The position numbers and the translations under genes are program-made. This document shows, one piece after another, positions 12,859 through 13,642 of a stretch of 13,642 nucleotides of DNA (positions are counted from its first letter, which is position 1; every line of letters starts with the position of its first letter). Under the pieces are notes generated by a model. It did not search any database, had not been told where the DNA came from, and worked only from the letters and a program-made list of their open reading frames with translations. This DNA is from CBDVBL01 sp965555375 (GTDB lineage: Bacteria; Zixibacteria; MSB-5A5; UBA10806): the NCBI GenBank assembly GCA_965555375.1, contig CBEWDL010000088.1:1-13642 (forward strand), given 5' to 3'.

Positions 12859-13642
12859 ATGCCAGGACCTGTCCATATAACCCCCGTGGGGATTGAGAGA
12901 ATCGCATTTTTCATTGTATTAGCCGTAAGTCTGATCATTCTGGCCTACGAAATATATTTCTACGTCCGCCTGTTGCGCTCCTTCGGCCCGGATAAGAGAT
13001 GGAATCGGATAGGGGCGCGTATCGCCCGCTTTATCACATTCGTTTTCGGCCAGAGACGTCTTTTAGATCAACTCCTGATGGGCAGCGCCCATTTTCTGAT
13101 CTTCTGGGGTTTCATCATCATATCGTTCGCCACCCTGAACTTCTTCGGCAAAGCTTTCTCACCGGGTTTTGAGTTCCCTGTATTGGGTGGCCTCCTTCAT
13201 AAACCATTTCTGTTTTTGGTGGATCTATTCAGCCTGCTCGTTCTAGCAGGGATTCTGCTGGCCGTGGTGAAACGGTATTTCATGCGCGCCGAGAGGATGG
13301 CTAAGGGCTGGGAACCGGCCATCATCCTGATTCTGATCGCCGGTTTGATGGTTTTCGATCTTTTGTCCGACGGTTTCAACATGGCGGCGCAGGGTGCGAT
13401 TGAGCCGTCGGCTTTTGCCGGGACATTTCTGGCTGGTCTGTTTGCCAATGCGGGATTACCTCAGAGTTCTCTTTTGACTTACACTCATATTTTCTGGTGG
13501 GGACATCTGGTATTCTTTTTGGCCATACTCAATTATGTGCCGGTTTCAAAACATATGCATGTTTTCTCCTCCCTGCCGAATGTCTTTTTCTCGCGGCTTC
13601 ATCCAGACGGCAAGCTTTCCACGCCCGATCTCGAGGCCGAGG
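12859..13642 (+). CDS. Membrane N-terminus of a FadF/HdrDE-like Fe-S oxidoreductase (3' truncated by window)
   Basis: The frame runs from ATG (AAGAGG five bases upstream) to the window end without a stop: 261 codons. Five membrane segments are visible near 13-38, 72-96, 116-140, 152-174 and 206-228, with candidate heme b ligands H78, H210, H216, H232 and H234. The NarI/HdrE-like cytochrome b fold ends in the stretch SKHMHVFSSLPNVFFSRL. In ETF:menaquinone oxidoreductase proteins (FadF/EMO type) that stretch is followed by a ferredoxin pair and two CCG (HdrD/GlpC) domains, which would lie beyond the window. Such proteins pass electrons from acyl-CoA dehydrogenases, through ETF, to menaquinone. 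Alternatives are other HdrE- or DsrM-like cytochrome b subunits. The fold is confident; the FadF reading depends on unseen sequence. Confidence 0.8.
   Translation, partial: MPGPVHITPVGIERIAFFIVLAVSLIILAYEIYFYVRLLRSFGPDKRWNRIGARIARFITFVFGQRRLLDQLLMGSAHFLIFWGFIIISFATLNFFGKAFSPGFEFPVLGGLLHKPFLFLVDLFSLLVLAGILLAVVKRYFMRAERMAKGWEPAIILILIAGLMVFDLLSDGFNMAAQGAIEPSAFAGTFLAGLFANAGLPQSSLLTYTHIFWWGHLVFFLAILNYVPVSKHMHVFSSLPNVFFSRLHPDGKLSTPDLEAE

Noticed and set aside
1..13642. CRISPR arrays, tRNA/rRNA genes, insertion sequences, prophage genes
   Set aside because: No regularly spaced repeats, no cloverleaf-like sequences, no transposase, integrase or phage motifs were found on either strand.

Overview
The window looks like chromosomal DNA from an uncultured diderm (Gram-negative-type) bacterium. 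GC content is moderate and genes are tightly packed, with several TTG and GTG starts. A secreted protein with HYR-like repeats and a dockerin-like C-terminus, together with an FtsEX-EnvC set, suggests a member of the FCB/Zixibacteria-like candidate phyla. That placement is inference from gene style, not proof. There is no tRNA, rRNA, CRISPR array, insertion sequence or phage gene that I can see.

Layout. (1) Positions 2-1261 (+): 3' part of a large Cys-rich extracellular repeat protein, closed by a clear intrinsic terminator at 1328-1375. (2) Positions 1509-8357 (-): a six-gene block transcribed ftsE-ftsX-envC-like-holB-ricT-metG. The first four genes overlap or nearly abut; ricT follows after 48 bp and metG after 145 bp. 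It links division-site peptidoglycan hydrolysis to replication clamp loading, an RNA-processing cofactor and methionyl-tRNA synthesis. (3) Positions 8358-8628: spacer with a 26-bp near-perfect palindrome. (4) Positions 8629-9330 (-) and 9508-10545 (+): a divergent pair, a polytopic membrane protein (VanZ/YjdF-like) and an aberrant ketol-acid reductoisomerase paralogue. The promoters lie so close to the start codons that leaderless mRNAs are predicted. (5) Positions 10478-11370 (-): a compact run of four small genes (71, 108, 36 and 64 aa), all of unknown function; one is a membrane protein and one a zinc ribbon. (6) Positions 11371-11836: a 466-bp divergent control region rich in palindromes. 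(7) Positions 11837-12631 (+): a CRP/FNR-family regulator. (8) Positions 12859-13642 (+): the membrane N-terminus of a FadF/HdrDE-like menaquinone-linked Fe-S oxidoreductase, cut by the window end.

How it fits together. FtsEX gates EnvC, whose LytM domain has lost two of the four zinc/catalytic positions and so should act as an amidase activator, not an enzyme. The CRP/FNR-like protein lacks the cAMP-contacting Glu and Arg. Its upstream region carries a palindrome, AACAGATCTGTT, that recurs exactly just inside the start of the VanZ-like gene, plus related half-sites. This suggests one local regulon covering the regulator, the small-gene run and the VanZ-like gene. The least explained parts are the four-small-gene operon, the reductoisomerase with K130H and E230Q, and the shared operator.
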